Source: DSUN01 sp035527715 (GTDB lineage Bacteria > Planctomycetota > PUPC01 > DSUN01). Taken from it: a stretch of DNA of 64,000 nt. Below the pieces are notes generated by a model. It was not told the DNA's origin, did no database searches, and worked only from the letters and a program-made list of their open reading frames with translations. Within the stretch, counting starts at the first letter, position 1, and each line of letters opens with the position of its first letter. The translations under genes were made by a program, and so were the position numbers. This document shows, in pieces, positions 55,689 through 64,000 of the stretch. Location of the stretch: NCBI GenBank assembly GCA_035527715.1, contig DATKZY010000190.1, positions 1-64,000 of the forward strand, written 5' to 3'.

Positions 55689-58564
55689 TGCATGACATTT
55701 CGCGGGTTCTCCTGGTCGTCCTGGCTCTCGGATCCAGCCTTCGGGCGGAGATGGCGACGCGGCGGTGGGGCACGCCGCCGCGGACGCCGCCCGGCAAGGC
55801 CGAGCGGCCCCTGGCCAGACCGCCCTCGGCCTCCGTGCCCGAGGCCAAGGCCGCGCCCGAGATTGACGGGAAGCTCGACGACGCGGCGTGGGCCAGAGCG
55901 GCCGCCGCCCGCATCACGCGCACCCTCGACGGCGCGGGGCCGGCCCCGCAGGCGACCGAGATCAGGCTTCTGCGCGACGCGGCGACCCTCTACGTCGGCA
56001 TCCGCTGCGTCGAGCCGCTCGCCGACAAGCTCAAGGCCCAACGCCGCAACCCCGACGACGATCTGTGGCAGGACGATTCGGTCGAGGTCTTCCTGGGCGT
56101 CGCCGACGCCTACTACCACTTCGGCGTCAACGCCGCGGGCAGCACCTACGACGCGCGGGCGAAGGACCGCGGCTGGAACTCCGGCTTCCGGGCCGCCGCG
56201 GCCACCGGCAAGGGCGAATGGACCGCCGAGCTGGCCATTCCGCTCGACAAGCTCAGCGGCGGCAAGCCCCCGAAGAGCTGGAGCGCCAACTTCAACCGCA
56301 ACCGCTACACGGCCGGCCGCTGGGAGGAGAGCGCCTGGTCGCCAACCTTCAGCGGCGACAGCCACGTGCCCGCGCGCTTTGGCCAGCTCCTCTTCCGCGA
56401 CCCGCCTGGGGGCGGAACGTCCCCGTCCCGCGAGGAACCCGCGCAACCCTCCGCCGGCATCGAAATCCTTTCGACGCCAGCCGGCGAGGGCGTCGTCCGG
56501 TTCGACCTCTCCGAGCTGCCGAAGAGCGCGCGGGTCTACCGCGCCGACCTGCTCCTCTACCGCACGGCCGTCGTCAGCGGCGCCAGCGCCGAAGCGCTCG
56601 TGGACATCGGAGTCTATGCCCTCTCCGACGAGGTCGCCGCCGGCGAGACGCCCAGGGTCAGCGGCAAGCCGCTAACCCTGCGCGAGCCGCTCCTGGACCG
56701 CCTCGACGCGACCGACGCCGTGCGTGCGGCGTGCCGCGTGCCCGGCGCCCAGGCCGCTTTCTTCGTGAGGAGCTGCCCTCTTTGGCAGGCGGAAGCCACC
56801 TGTCTCGAAGTGGCCTACGAGGGCGAGGCGAAGGAGGTGCCGCCGCCCGCCACCCAGGTCAAGGCCCTCCACCACGCCGGGCAGACCTTTCTGACGTGGA
56901 ACGAGGTCGAGCCCCTCATCGCCGCCGACAAGACGACCTGGGGCGAGATCAAGGCGAAGCTCGCCGAAGCGAAGGGCGCCTGTTCCTATCGCATCTACGC
57001 ACACGCCAGGCCCATCACGGCGAAGAGCCTGCCCGACGCGACGCTCCTCGCCGAGGTCGGGCCGCTCTCCGCCTACAACGTCAATGCCAGGAACAAGGAG
57101 TACCTCATCGGTCAGGCGATGCTCCAGTCCGACGAGATGGGCGAGCTGGCCCGCGACTACAACGGCTATATGCATACCTGGACGATGGACAGCCCGCGGA
57201 TGGACCGCTTCCCCGTGCCGCGGTTTGTGATTGATGAGAAGGCAGGGCCGCTGCCCGTTGGCTCAGGGCTCTACGTCCACAACCCACAGAAGGCGGGCAG
57301 GACGCACTATGCCGTCGTGTCCGCCCGCGATGGCGTCGAGAACACGCGCGACCTCTCCTCCGTCGAGGTCGAGGAGACGGTCGGCGTCGGCGAACCGGTG
57401 TGCCAGGGCGACGGCCTCCACGGCCCGTTCTTCGACTATCCCGGCACGCGGAAGGCCTACGTCCATTGGTGCGCGCCGCCGCTGGCGCCGAGGCCGAACA
57501 TGGCCTTCAACTGGTCGGTCCTCCTGCCGCAGCAGATCCAGGGCAAGGCGCCGGCCGAGCTGTACTTCCATCCCGAGGGCTACTCCTACGCGCAGCCGGG
57601 CAAGAAGATGCTCCGCGACAGCGTCCAGATCGCCCCGCACGACTATCCCGCCAGCAACTGGTACGGCCTCAACGACTCGTGGGGCACCCTGCGCTCCTAC
57701 CGCAAAGGCGTCGTACGGAACCACACGCAGAAGCGCATCCTCGCGTTCCTCGACTGGGCGACGGAGGCGCTGGCGATCGACCCGAACCGGATCCTGGCCG
57801 TCGGGGCCGACGGCGCGGCGGCCCTCGCGCTCAGCTTCCCCGGCCGCTTCGCCTGCGTGCTGGTCACCGGCTTCGACCGTCAGGGTGTGCTCGAGCCGAA
57901 GGCGGCCGACAAGTTCGCCGCCGCCTGGGGCGTGCGCTCGCCCGACATCAGGGACGACCAGGGCCGCGCCCAGTGGGCCTGGGCCAACCTCGACGAGCTG
58001 GTGACGCCCGGCGCGGACCTGCCGCTCTTCGTCTGCCGCGGCCCGAGCTGGGGCGGCGACAAGGGTTGGGGCAAGGGCTGGGGGCGCTTCTACCGCGCTA
58101 TGCTCAAGGCGGGCCAGCCCCTCGTCGCCCACTGGGCCTGGGGCGGACAGCTCCAGAAGCCCGACTGGTATGCCGGCCTCTGGCGCGGCATCGAGCTTCG
58201 CCGCGACGCGCCCGTGCCCGCCTTCGCCAACTGCTCACTCGACCGGGAGGGCGAGGGCGGCGGCAACACGAACATGAGCTTCTCGTGGAAGGACATCGCC
58301 GAGACCGCCGAAGGCTTCGAGGTCACGGTCCTGTCGCGCGAGTGCACCTTCGACCTCACGCCGCGGCGGCTCCAGAAGCTCAAGCTGAAGCCGGGCGAGA
58401 AGCTCCGCTGGGAGGCCGTGCCGCTTCCCGGCCGCGGCGGCGCGAAGGCTGACGCGCAAGGCGGCGAAGTTGCCGCCGACGCCGACGGCTTCGTGACCCT
58501 CAAGGGCCTGACCATCCCGCGCGAGTGCCCCGGGCTGAAAGTCGCGATCACGCGAGCGAGGTGA
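55685..58564 (+). CDS. Secreted CBM9-like protein with inactive-looking alpha/beta-hydrolase domain
   Basis: 959 residues from ATG 55685, overlapping the preceding stop. A signal peptide precedes a CBM9-like domain at about 50-240 (A-P-E-I-D-G-K-L-D-D-A-A-W; D-D-S-V-E-V-F-L-G-V). A DNRLRE-like sandwich follows at about 260-380, then fibronectin-like strands. At about 600-830 lies an alpha/beta-hydrolase-like region (N-R-I-L-A-V-G-A-D-G-A-A-A-L-A-L) in which the nucleophile elbow reads G-A-D-G, without Ser. The C-terminal domain is beta-rich. The protein at 58572 is a paralogue of residues about 260-959. A palindromic element copy lies at 56411-56431. Function unknown, likely glycan-binding. 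Confidence 0.65.
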   Translation: MMHDISRVLLVVLALGSSLRAEMATRRWGTPPRTPPGKAERPLARPPSASVPEAKAAPEIDGKLDDAAWARAAAARITRTLDGAGPAPQATEIRLLRDAATLYVGIRCVEPLADKLKAQRRNPDDDLWQDDSVEVFLGVADAYYHFGVNAAGSTYDARAKDRGWNSGFRAAAATGKGEWTAELAIPLDKLSGGKPPKSWSANFNRNRYTAGRWEESAWSPTFSGDSHVPARFGQLLFRDPPGGGTSPSREEPAQPSAGIEILSTPAGEGVVRFDLSELPKSARVYRADLLLYRTAVVSGASAEALVDIGVYALSDEVAAGETPRVSGKPLTLREPLLDRLDATDAVRAACRVPGAQAAFFVRSCPLWQAEATCLEVAYEGEAKEVPPPATQVKALHHAGQTFLTWNEVEPLIAADKTTWGEIKAKLAEAKGACSYRIYAHARPITAKSLPDATLLAEVGPLSAYNVNARNKEYLIGQAMLQSDEMGELARDYNGYMHTWTMDSPRMDRFPVPRFVIDEKAGPLPVGSGLYVHNPQKAGRTHYAVVSARDGVENTRDLSSVEVEETVGVGEPVCQGDGLHGPFFDYPGTRKAYVHWCAPPLAPRPNMAFNWSVLLPQQIQGKAPAELYFHPEGYSYAQPGKKMLRDSVQIAPHDYPASNWYGLNDSWGTLRSYRKGVVRNHTQKRILAFLDWATEALAIDPNRILAVGADGAAALALSFPGRFACVLVTGFDRQGVLEPKAADKFAAAWGVRSPDIRDDQGRAQWAWANLDELVTPGADLPLFVCRGPSWGGDKGWGKGWGRFYRAMLKAGQPLVAHWAWGGQLQKPDWYAGLWRGIELRRDAPVPAFANCSLDREGEGGGNTNMSFSWKDIAETAEGFEVTVLSRECTFDLTPRRLQKLKLKPGEKLRWEAVPLPGRGGAKADAQGGEVAADADGFVTLKGLTIPRECPGLKVAITRAR
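56411..56431. repeat. Palindromic element copy inside a gene
   Basis: ggcggaacgtccccgtcccg plus one base matches the reverse complement of the 11922-11948 type element at 20 of 21 positions. In frame it encodes G-G-T-S-P-S-R, a linker between the CBM9-like and DNRLRE-like domains. Confidence 0.7.
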
Positions 58565-58571
58565 CAAAGCG

Positions 58572-60722
58572 ATGAAGCGTATTCCCCTCTTGCTGATGCT
58601 TCTGTGCGGCGTCGCCGGCGCCGACGTGGTGGTCCAGCGATGGGGTGTTGCGGGGCACGTGCAGCACCCCGGCACGCTCCAATTCAAGAGCGAAGGCGCG
58701 CAGGGCACGCTGCTGACCTTCGACCTCGCGGCCCTGCCGAAAGGAGCCAAGGTCTATCGGGCGCGCCTCGTCTTCGAGCGCGAGGGCATGTACGGACGGC
58801 GCTTCTCTGTCCTGTTGCCTTGGCCGGAGGACGGGTCGCTCCACGGCCCCGTGATGTCCCGCCTGCACCTGGCGTATCCCTGGCACCGTTGGTTCGACGC
58901 GACGCGCCTGGTCGCGAACACGGCGCAGCGTGGGGACAGGGAGGTCCGTCTACTGCTTCGTGAGGCGCCGAACTTCAGGCGCGAGGCCACGTTCCTCGAG
59001 ATCGCTTTCGAGGGAAGGCTGACCGAGAAGCTGCCGCAGGTCGCCGACCTCAAAGCCATCTCCCGCGCCGGTCAGGTCTTCCTCACCTTCCGCGAGATCG
59101 AGGACCTTTCGGAGGGCAAGGACGACTATTCGTGGGGCGCGCTCATCAAGAAGTCAAAGGGCTACAACCCCGAGATGCTCGTGCCGAACGACGCGGCGCG
59201 CGAGATCCGCTACCGCGTCTATCGCGCCGACAAGCCCATCACAGCGAAGTCCATCGGCGAGGCCGAGTTACTCGCCGAGGTCGTGCCTGGCTCGCGCTTC
59301 AACACCCGCCAGGTCCGACGCATCTGGACCGGCGAGCAGACGCCCTCCCTCCTCGACGAGAAGTTCGTCGCCGTCCGCCTCGCGGTCGAGGACGGCAAGC
59401 CGCTGCCTTCGGGCATCGGCAAATACGTCCACACCGTGGCAAGGGACGGCAAGGGCTACTACGCGGCGGTCGTGGCCATCAATGGCGTCGAGAACACGCT
59501 CGACGTGCCGTGCGTCGGCCCCGTCGAGGAAAAGGTCGCCCCGCCCGAGCCGGTGATGTACAGGGAAGTGGTCAGCGAGGTGCGCGACCGCGACAAGAAG
59601 CTTCAATACGTCCAGCGATGGTACAACTGGTACGTCGGCCCGCCGCTGTCGCACATTCCGCTGTGCTACGATGTGGTGGTGGGCTTCTGCCCCGAGCGGC
59701 TGAAGAAGCCGGCATCGCTCTACATTCACCGCGGGCACTCGTGGATCATCGAGCCCGAGCCGGTGGGGCCGCGGGTGACCGACGGCCTCGACCTCGCCCA
59801 CTGCTCGGATTCGCCGAACGCCTTCTGGATGGGCATCAACGAGGCGTGCCACACGCTCAAGGGCGTCGAGGAGGGCAAGTGGCAGCCCTTCCCGCAGCGC
59901 CGCCAGGAGGCGCTCATCGCGTGGCTCGACCGCCAGTTCGGCCTCGACCGCGAGCGGATCGTCGTCGCCCTCGGCGCCTGGGGCATGATGGAGTTCACCA
60001 AGCCCGACATCTATGCCTGGGTCCACGGCTGGGGCATGCCCGAGGTCACGAAGGGCTTCCAGGCCTGGCAGCGCGCCTGCGGCGTCTGGGGCGGCGTCGA
60101 GCCCTACGCCAGCCGCCCCAACGAGGAGAATCCCTTCTGGGTGCAGGACTACACGCGCTACATCCTGGAGAACCCGACGAAAGAGACGCCCTTCTTCGAC
60201 ATTCACATGGGCTGGGGCGCGCACTTCACCGAGATGGGCTGGCCTCCCTGGCCGCGATTCCTGCGGGCGATGATTGACACGAAGCGCCCGTTCGCCTGCC
60301 GCTGGCAGGTGCGGAGCGAGAAGCGGCCGGCCATCCGCCGCAACCAGTCGGTGCCTGCCTTCGGCAACTGCTCGCTCGACGACAACCCCGGCGTCGGCGA
60401 CCTTGCCAACGGCGAGACCTTCAGCGCCCAGATCAACGGCTACCTCAACTGGGACTCGGAGAGCATCGTGGACGAGCCAGGCCGCTGGGAGATGACCGCC
60501 TGGCTCGACGACTCTGCCCCCCTCCCCTCTTGCACCGTGGACCTCACGCCCCGCAAGTGCCAGAAGTTCATGGCCAAGCCTGGCGAGACGTTCCGATGGT
60601 CGAACGCCACGGGTGACAAGGAGGCCCAGTCCGGCGCCGCCGTCGCCGACAAATGGGGCCTGGTGACGCTCTCGGGCCTCCAGGTGTCTAAGGCGAAGTC
60701 GCGCGTCAAGATCGAGCGATAG
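58572..60722 (+). CDS. Secreted paralogue of the 55685 protein lacking its CBM9 domain
   Basis: 716 residues from ATG 58572, 7 bp after the previous stop. A signal peptide (P-L-L-L-M-L-L-C-G-V-A-G-A) is followed by a DNRLRE-like domain (G-T-L-L-T-F-D-L-A-A-L-P-K-G-A-K-V-Y-R-A). The shared landmarks are V-x-x-L-K-A-x-x-x-A-G-Q-x-F-L-T-x-x-E-I-E, Y-R-V-Y-R-A-D-K-P-I-T-A-K-S, V-P-A-F-G-N-C-S-L-D-D and C-T-V-D-L-T-P-R-K-C-Q-K. The hydrolase-like segment reads V-A-L-G-A-W-G-M-M-E, again without the nucleophile Ser. The two genes arose by duplication with domain loss or gain. Role unknown. Confidence 0.7.
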   Translation: MKRIPLLLMLLCGVAGADVVVQRWGVAGHVQHPGTLQFKSEGAQGTLLTFDLAALPKGAKVYRARLVFEREGMYGRRFSVLLPWPEDGSLHGPVMSRLHLAYPWHRWFDATRLVANTAQRGDREVRLLLREAPNFRREATFLEIAFEGRLTEKLPQVADLKAISRAGQVFLTFREIEDLSEGKDDYSWGALIKKSKGYNPEMLVPNDAAREIRYRVYRADKPITAKSIGEAELLAEVVPGSRFNTRQVRRIWTGEQTPSLLDEKFVAVRLAVEDGKPLPSGIGKYVHTVARDGKGYYAAVVAINGVENTLDVPCVGPVEEKVAPPEPVMYREVVSEVRDRDKKLQYVQRWYNWYVGPPLSHIPLCYDVVVGFCPERLKKPASLYIHRGHSWIIEPEPVGPRVTDGLDLAHCSDSPNAFWMGINEACHTLKGVEEGKWQPFPQRRQEALIAWLDRQFGLDRERIVVALGAWGMMEFTKPDIYAWVHGWGMPEVTKGFQAWQRACGVWGGVEPYASRPNEENPFWVQDYTRYILENPTKETPFFDIHMGWGAHFTEMGWPPWPRFLRAMIDTKRPFACRWQVRSEKRPAIRRNQSVPAFGNCSLDDNPGVGDLANGETFSAQINGYLNWDSESIVDEPGRWEMTAWLDDSAPLPSCTVDLTPRKCQKFMAKPGETFRWSNATGDKEAQSGAAVADKWGLVTLSGLQVSKAKSRVKIER

Positions 60723-60735
60723 CGGCGGATCTGCC

Positions 60736-61770
60736 ATGGCTCAAGCGACTCGTTCCCGCGTCCTACTGGTCCTATACGTCCTATCGGTCCTATGCCGCGC
60801 GAATGGGCAGGATGCGCCGGACACCGCGGCGCGCCAGCTCGCGGAACTGAGCAGCCCCGACGCGGCGACGCGCGCCGCGGCGGCGAAGGCACTGGTGGAG
60901 GTCGGGCCGGGGGCGCTGTTCCAAGTCTGCCCCTTCATCCAGAAGCACCTCGGCGACAAGGAGGAGCACGCCTGGCGCGCGGCCTACTGGGCCGAGGAGC
61001 AGATCGCCCTCCGCTGCCAGGACGACCCGCACCTGGACGACTACTACCGCACGCTGAAACCCGTGAAGCTGCCGACGATGGCGGCGAAGCTGCCCGGTGG
61101 CTTGACGATGGAGTTTGTGAGGGTTCCCGCGGGCACATTCGTCCAGGGCAGCGGCAACCCCGGCACGGGTGTGCTGCTGGCCACGGACCTGCCGTGCAAC
61201 TATGCCCCGGTGCGCAAGGTGACGCTCACGAAGCCCTTCTGGCTCGCCCGCGGCGAGGTGTCGCAGGCCGAGTGGGAGGCGGTGATGGGCTTCAACCGCA
61301 GCCGCGAGCGCTGGCCCCACCGAGCGGTCGAGGCGGTCTCGTGGCACGAGGCGCTGGAGTTCTGCCGCCGCCTCTCGAAGCTCAACCCGCCCCACGAATT
61401 CACGCTGCCCACCGAGGCCCAGTGGGAGCACGCCTGCCGCGCCGGCGGCACGTCGCGCCACGCCTTCGGCAACGAGAGGCTGCTCCGCGGCGACTCGCGG
61501 CTCGACGAGGGCGGCCCCTGGCACGAGAACCGCTTCGGCCTCCGCCACCTGCACGACAGCGTGTTCGAGTGGTGTCTCGACTGGTTCGGCGTCCACCCCG
61601 AGGAGGCGGTGACCGACCCGACGGGTCCTGAGACAGGCCAGTACCGCGCCATCCGCAGCAACTACCGCTGCTGCTCCGCCGCCGAGTGCCGCTCCGCCCA
61701 CCGCTTCGGCTTCGAGCCCGACATCCAACGCCACGGCGTCGGCTTCCGCATCGCCTGCCTCGCGAAGTGA
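60736..61770 (+). CDS. Secreted formylglycine-generating-enzyme-like (SUMF1) protein
   Basis: 344 residues from ATG 60736, 13 bp after the previous stop. The signal peptide core is encoded by four 9-bp repeats (60760-60795). Residues 25-90 are an alpha-helical HEAT-like stretch (S-S-P-D-A-A-T-R-A-A-A-A-K-A-L). From residue 115 the FGE-sulfatase fold follows: M-E-F-V-R-V-P-A-G-T-F, K-P-F-W-L-A-R-G-E-V-S-Q-A-E-W, P-T-E-A-Q-W-E-H-A-C-R, D-S-V-F-E-W-C-L-D-W, and the end C-R-S-A-H-R-F-G-F. True FGE activates sulfatases, but no sulfatase is in the window and most bacterial homologues have other or unknown roles. Confidence 0.82.
   Translation: MAQATRSRVLLVLYVLSVLCRANGQDAPDTAARQLAELSSPDAATRAAAAKALVEVGPGALFQVCPFIQKHLGDKEEHAWRAAYWAEEQIALRCQDDPHLDDYYRTLKPVKLPTMAAKLPGGLTMEFVRVPAGTFVQGSGNPGTGVLLATDLPCNYAPVRKVTLTKPFWLARGEVSQAEWEAVMGFNRSRERWPHRAVEAVSWHEALEFCRRLSKLNPPHEFTLPTEAQWEHACRAGGTSRHAFGNERLLRGDSRLDEGGPWHENRFGLRHLHDSVFEWCLDWFGVHPEEAVTDPTGPETGQYRAIRSNYRCCSAAECRSAHRFGFEPDIQRHGVGFRIACLAK
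60760..60795 (+). repeat. Four 9-bp tandem repeats encoding a signal-peptide core
   Basis: gtcctactg, gtcctatac, gtcctatcg and gtcctatgc run in frame and encode V-L-L, V-L-Y, V-L-S and V-L-C. The same gtcctat word family is common as an intergenic repeat in environmental genomes. Confidence 0.7.
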
Positions 61771-61784
61771 TAAGAGGCCACGGA

Positions 61785-61832
61785 GGCGGGGGAGGGAACC
61801 TCTCTTCGGCAAGAAAGGTTCCCTCCCCCGCC
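61785..61832. terminator. Strong 17+4-bp hairpin closing the plus-strand run
   Basis: Perfect 17-bp arms (61785-61801 and 61816-61832) continue, after one mismatch, into tctt/aaga around a CGGC loop. It lies 15 bp after the FGE-like stop. There is no U-tract, so it may be a factor-assisted terminator or an mRNA-stabilising hairpin. Confidence 0.65.
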
Positions 61833-61919
61833 GCCCCCACCTCCCCAAGAACTTCTGTAGTCGGCTGCCGCCGCGCGACCTGCGCGCATCCGCCATTGCA
61901 CCCGGGTCCTTCTTCCTGC

Positions 61920-61948
61920 TTGACTCCCGCGGGCCAACCGCGCACTAT
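61920..61948 (+). promoter_or_regulatory. Promoter of the DNRLRE-SGNH gene
   Basis: -35 TTGACT (61920-61925), 17-bp spacer, -10 CACTAT (61943-61948), about 57 bp before ATG 62005. Confidence 0.5.
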
Positions 61949-62004
61949 GGGTGCCAGGGTGGGAGGGTGGCGGACGAACTTTGTCGGTGAGAAGGAGTGT
62001 TGCG

Positions 62005-64000
62005 ATGTGGCGCAGGACTGCCCTTGTGCTTGGTTTCTGCCTGTGGGCCGGGGCATCGCGGGCCGAGTTGACCATGCTTCAGAACGGCACGGCACCCACG
62101 CAGGACTATGCCGGGTGCAAGGACACGTGGATCAGCGACGGGGACTGGGAGAGGAACCGCGACAACGGCAGAAGCCCCACCCTGCGCTGCGGCGGCAAGC
62201 GCGCCATTCTCATCCAGTTCGACCTCTCGCCCATCCCGAAAGACCACACGATCCACAAGGCCCTCCTGTGGCTCGCCGACGTGGAGTTCCCGCGCCCCCG
62301 CGACGGCAAGTGGCCCGTCACGGTCCTTGCCTGGCGCCTCATCCGCGACTGGAACGATAACGCGAACTGGCTGGAGCATACGCGGACGAACTACAAGGCG
62401 GCCGACGCGGGCGACTGGAAGACCCCCGGCGGCGAGCTGGACGCCGAGACCGACTTCGCTCAGGGTGAGAAGGGCCTCATCGCCTCCGACGCGCTCCGCG
62501 CCGTGGGCGGCGGCCACATCCACGACCTGGACATCACAGCCATCGTTCAGCTCTGGCACGCCGGCAAGCTGCCGAACCACGGCCTCGCCCTCGTCGCCCC
62601 GCCCAAGAGCCACGGCTGCCACGTCGCCAGCAGCCAGTGGTACGTCCCCTCCCATCGCCCGGCGCTCCTGGTCTACCACGGGCCAAAGGGCGCCGCACCC
62701 TCGACGGTCGCGCCCCCGGAGGAAGCTCCAAAGGACATCGCGCTCGACCCCATCGCGCAGACGCCTGACGCCGGTAAGGCCCAGGGCGACTACGCGCCCG
62801 TGCGCGTCGGCCAGAACTCGAGTTGCGCGCTGCGCGGCGCCACCACCGACGCCTACATCAAGGAGGCGGTCGAGCGCTTCCCCGGCACGTGGGGCTGGAT
62901 GACCATGTGCCGCGCGGGCGGCGTGGCGGGCGACCTCAGCCACGCGCTCCTCTACTTCGACCTGAAGGACATCCCCAGGCACGCCTCCGTTCAGTCGGCG
63001 AAGCTCCACCTCTCGCTCGTGCCGCAGACGAGTCGGCAGGCGACGGAATACCGCTACGGGGCGTTCCTGCTGAAGCTCCCCGAATCCCCCGGCTGGAGCC
63101 CCGCTGAGGTCACCGCGCTGGAGTGCAAGGCCGGCGTACCTTGGCCGCGGGACTTCTGGTCGTGCGTCGGGACCAAGCCCGTCGCCCTCGGCAAGGCCAT
63201 CACCCGCAAGGAGAAGGACCGGACGATCCTCGACGCGATGGAGTTCGACCTCACGGGCGCGGTGCGGGCGTGGGTGCAGGGGAAGGTCCCGAATTGCGGC
63301 ATCGTGCTCGACAACCGCATCGAGGGCGGGGCCTACGATTTCCACAGCTCGCGCAGCTTCGACCCCAAGCTGCGGCCCTATCTCGAAATCAGCCTTTCGC
63401 CTGCAATCCCGAAAGACCGCCTGAAGGCGGAACTACAAACGGTCACCCCCGGCCTCCCGCCCGGCGACTACTGGGTCGAGCCGATGCGCGAGGCCCACAA
63501 GCGCTTCAAGGGCAAGCCCGGCACCCTCGCCCAGTACGGCGACAGCATCACCGTCACCATGGCCTACCTCGCCGGCTACTCCTGGGCAGGGAAAATCCAG
63601 CCCAAGAACTGCCTGCCCGACGTCCAGAAGGAGATGGACGCCGTGGCCGCCTACTCCGACCTCAAGCTCTGGCGCACCTGGAAGGGCGGCGAGTGGGGCA
63701 ACACGGGCATGATGAAGAGCGACTGGCTGATCAACAACATTGACGGCTGGCAGAAGAAGATGAACCCCGAGGTCTCTGTCATCCTCTTCGGCACCAACGA
63801 CCTGGGGAGCCTCTGCCCGCCCGAATACACCGAGAACATGGCCGCATCGGTCCGCCGCATGCTCGCCGACGGCACGGTGCCGATGCTCACCACGGTGCCG
63901 CCCGCCTCGGGCCGGCCCATCGCCCGCGAGTACTGGCTCGCCGGCCTGAGCATCGCCCACGGCCTGAAGGTGCCCGTGATTGACTACTACGCCGAGATCA
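62005..64000 (+). CDS. Secreted double-DNRLRE / SGNH-hydrolase protein (3' partial)
   Basis: The frame runs off the window; 665 residues are visible. ATG 62005 follows AAGGAG by seven bases and opens a signal peptide (L-V-L-G-F-C-L-W-A-G-A-S-R-A). Residues 25-220 and 280-475 are two DNRLRE-type sandwiches (A-I-L-I-Q-F-D-L-S-P-I-P; A-L-L-Y-F-D-L-K-D-I-P; D-F-H-S-S-R). From about residue 505 a GDSL/SGNH hydrolase begins: A-Q-Y-G-D-S-I-T (Ser), then V-I-L-F-G-T-N-D-L-G (Asn/Asp). The final Asp-His block lies beyond the edge. Probably a glycan deacylase. A palindrome lies in frame at 63417-63430 in the linker between domains. Confidence 0.85.
   Translation, partial: MWRRTALVLGFCLWAGASRAELTMLQNGTAPTQDYAGCKDTWISDGDWERNRDNGRSPTLRCGGKRAILIQFDLSPIPKDHTIHKALLWLADVEFPRPRDGKWPVTVLAWRLIRDWNDNANWLEHTRTNYKAADAGDWKTPGGELDAETDFAQGEKGLIASDALRAVGGGHIHDLDITAIVQLWHAGKLPNHGLALVAPPKSHGCHVASSQWYVPSHRPALLVYHGPKGAAPSTVAPPEEAPKDIALDPIAQTPDAGKAQGDYAPVRVGQNSSCALRGATTDAYIKEAVERFPGTWGWMTMCRAGGVAGDLSHALLYFDLKDIPRHASVQSAKLHLSLVPQTSRQATEYRYGAFLLKLPESPGWSPAEVTALECKAGVPWPRDFWSCVGTKPVALGKAITRKEKDRTILDAMEFDLTGAVRAWVQGKVPNCGIVLDNRIEGGAYDFHSSRSFDPKLRPYLEISLSPAIPKDRLKAELQTVTPGLPPGDYWVEPMREAHKRFKGKPGTLAQYGDSITVTMAYLAGYSWAGKIQPKNCLPDVQKEMDAVAAYSDLKLWRTWKGGEWGNTGMMKSDWLINNIDGWQKKMNPEVSVILFGTNDLGSLCPPEYTENMAASVRRMLADGTVPMLTTVPPASGRPIAREYWLAGLSIAHGLKVPVIDYYAEI
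63417..63430. repeat. In-frame copy of the CCGCCTGAAGGCGG palindrome
   Basis: ccgcct-ga-aggcgg followed by aactacaaacgg matches the repeat at 7388-7413 at 23 of 26 positions. Here it encodes D-R-L-K-A-E-L-Q-T-V in the linker between the second DNRLRE domain and the SGNH domain. Confidence 0.65.

Overview
The window is GC-rich, tightly packed bacterial chromosome. The gene content points to an uncultured member of the PVC group, most likely Planctomycetota or Lentisphaerota. It holds many secreted LamG, CBM9-like, DNRLRE, VCBS/FG-GAP, Kelch and PQQ-propeller proteins, an H-X9-DG prepilin-associated type protein, Tat-exported oxidoreductases and enolases, a non-pyrrolysine MttB homologue, and GH29, GH78 and lyase-like enzymes. 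The taxonomic call is inference from gene families. I see no rRNA, tRNA, CRISPR array, prophage or replication origin.

Layout. 1-6.4 kb: end of a LamG protein, a HAD hydrolase, an MttB-family methyltransferase with a decayed tandem copy of its promoter and 5' end, and a TIR-receiver-AAA+-Fis regulator. 6.4-7.6 kb: repeat-rich, gene-poor stretch with gene remnants. 7.6-10.9 kb: Kelch-type secreted protein and a PIN toxin-antitoxin pair. 10.9-28.8 kb: secreted VCBS proteins, two enolase-superfamily enzymes, a heparinase-like lyase, large CBM9/glycosidase-like proteins, msrA and a metallopeptidase. 28.8-35.6 kb: H-X9-DG protein, small orphan, GH78, nitrilase, and a coupled pair (ParB-like plus deoxyribosyltransferase/PLD-like). 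35.8-43.9 kb: M50 protease, ABC ATPase, GH29, alpha/beta hydrolase, BNR protein, Kelch protein. 43.9-48.5 kb: Gfo/Idh/MocA oxidoreductase, a GxxExxY cassette with terminal inverted repeats, a DNRLRE protein interrupted by UGA, and brnTA. 48.5-64 kb: pectate-lyase-like protein, then a long plus-strand run of secreted CBM9/SGNH, PQQ, hydrolase-like and FGE-like proteins, ending in a DNRLRE-SGNH protein cut by the window edge.

The most notable result is two in-frame UGA codons that look like selenocysteine codons. In msrA (20648-21442, minus) UGA replaces the catalytic Cys of the GCFWG motif. In the gene at 45767-47926 (minus) UGA sits in a DY-UGA-GGT context inside one continuous reading frame. 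Each is followed at the same distance (19 and 18 nt) by a hairpin with the same five-base loop AGUUC, as expected for a bacterial SECIS. I infer that this genome decodes UGA as selenocysteine and that the second gene may be an undescribed selenoprotein family.

A second theme is short palindromic repeats lying in frame inside coding sequences on both strands. They occur in a VCBS protein, glycosidase-like proteins, a GH78 enzyme, a signal peptide and the DNRLRE-SGNH protein. Functionally the window reads as a dispersed polysaccharide and organic-matter scavenging region (fucosidase, rhamnosidase, lyases, mannonate-dehydratase-like enolase, esterases) without SusC/SusD-type transporters. Many promoters are near-consensus sigma-70 sites with 16-17 bp spacers, often as divergent pairs.
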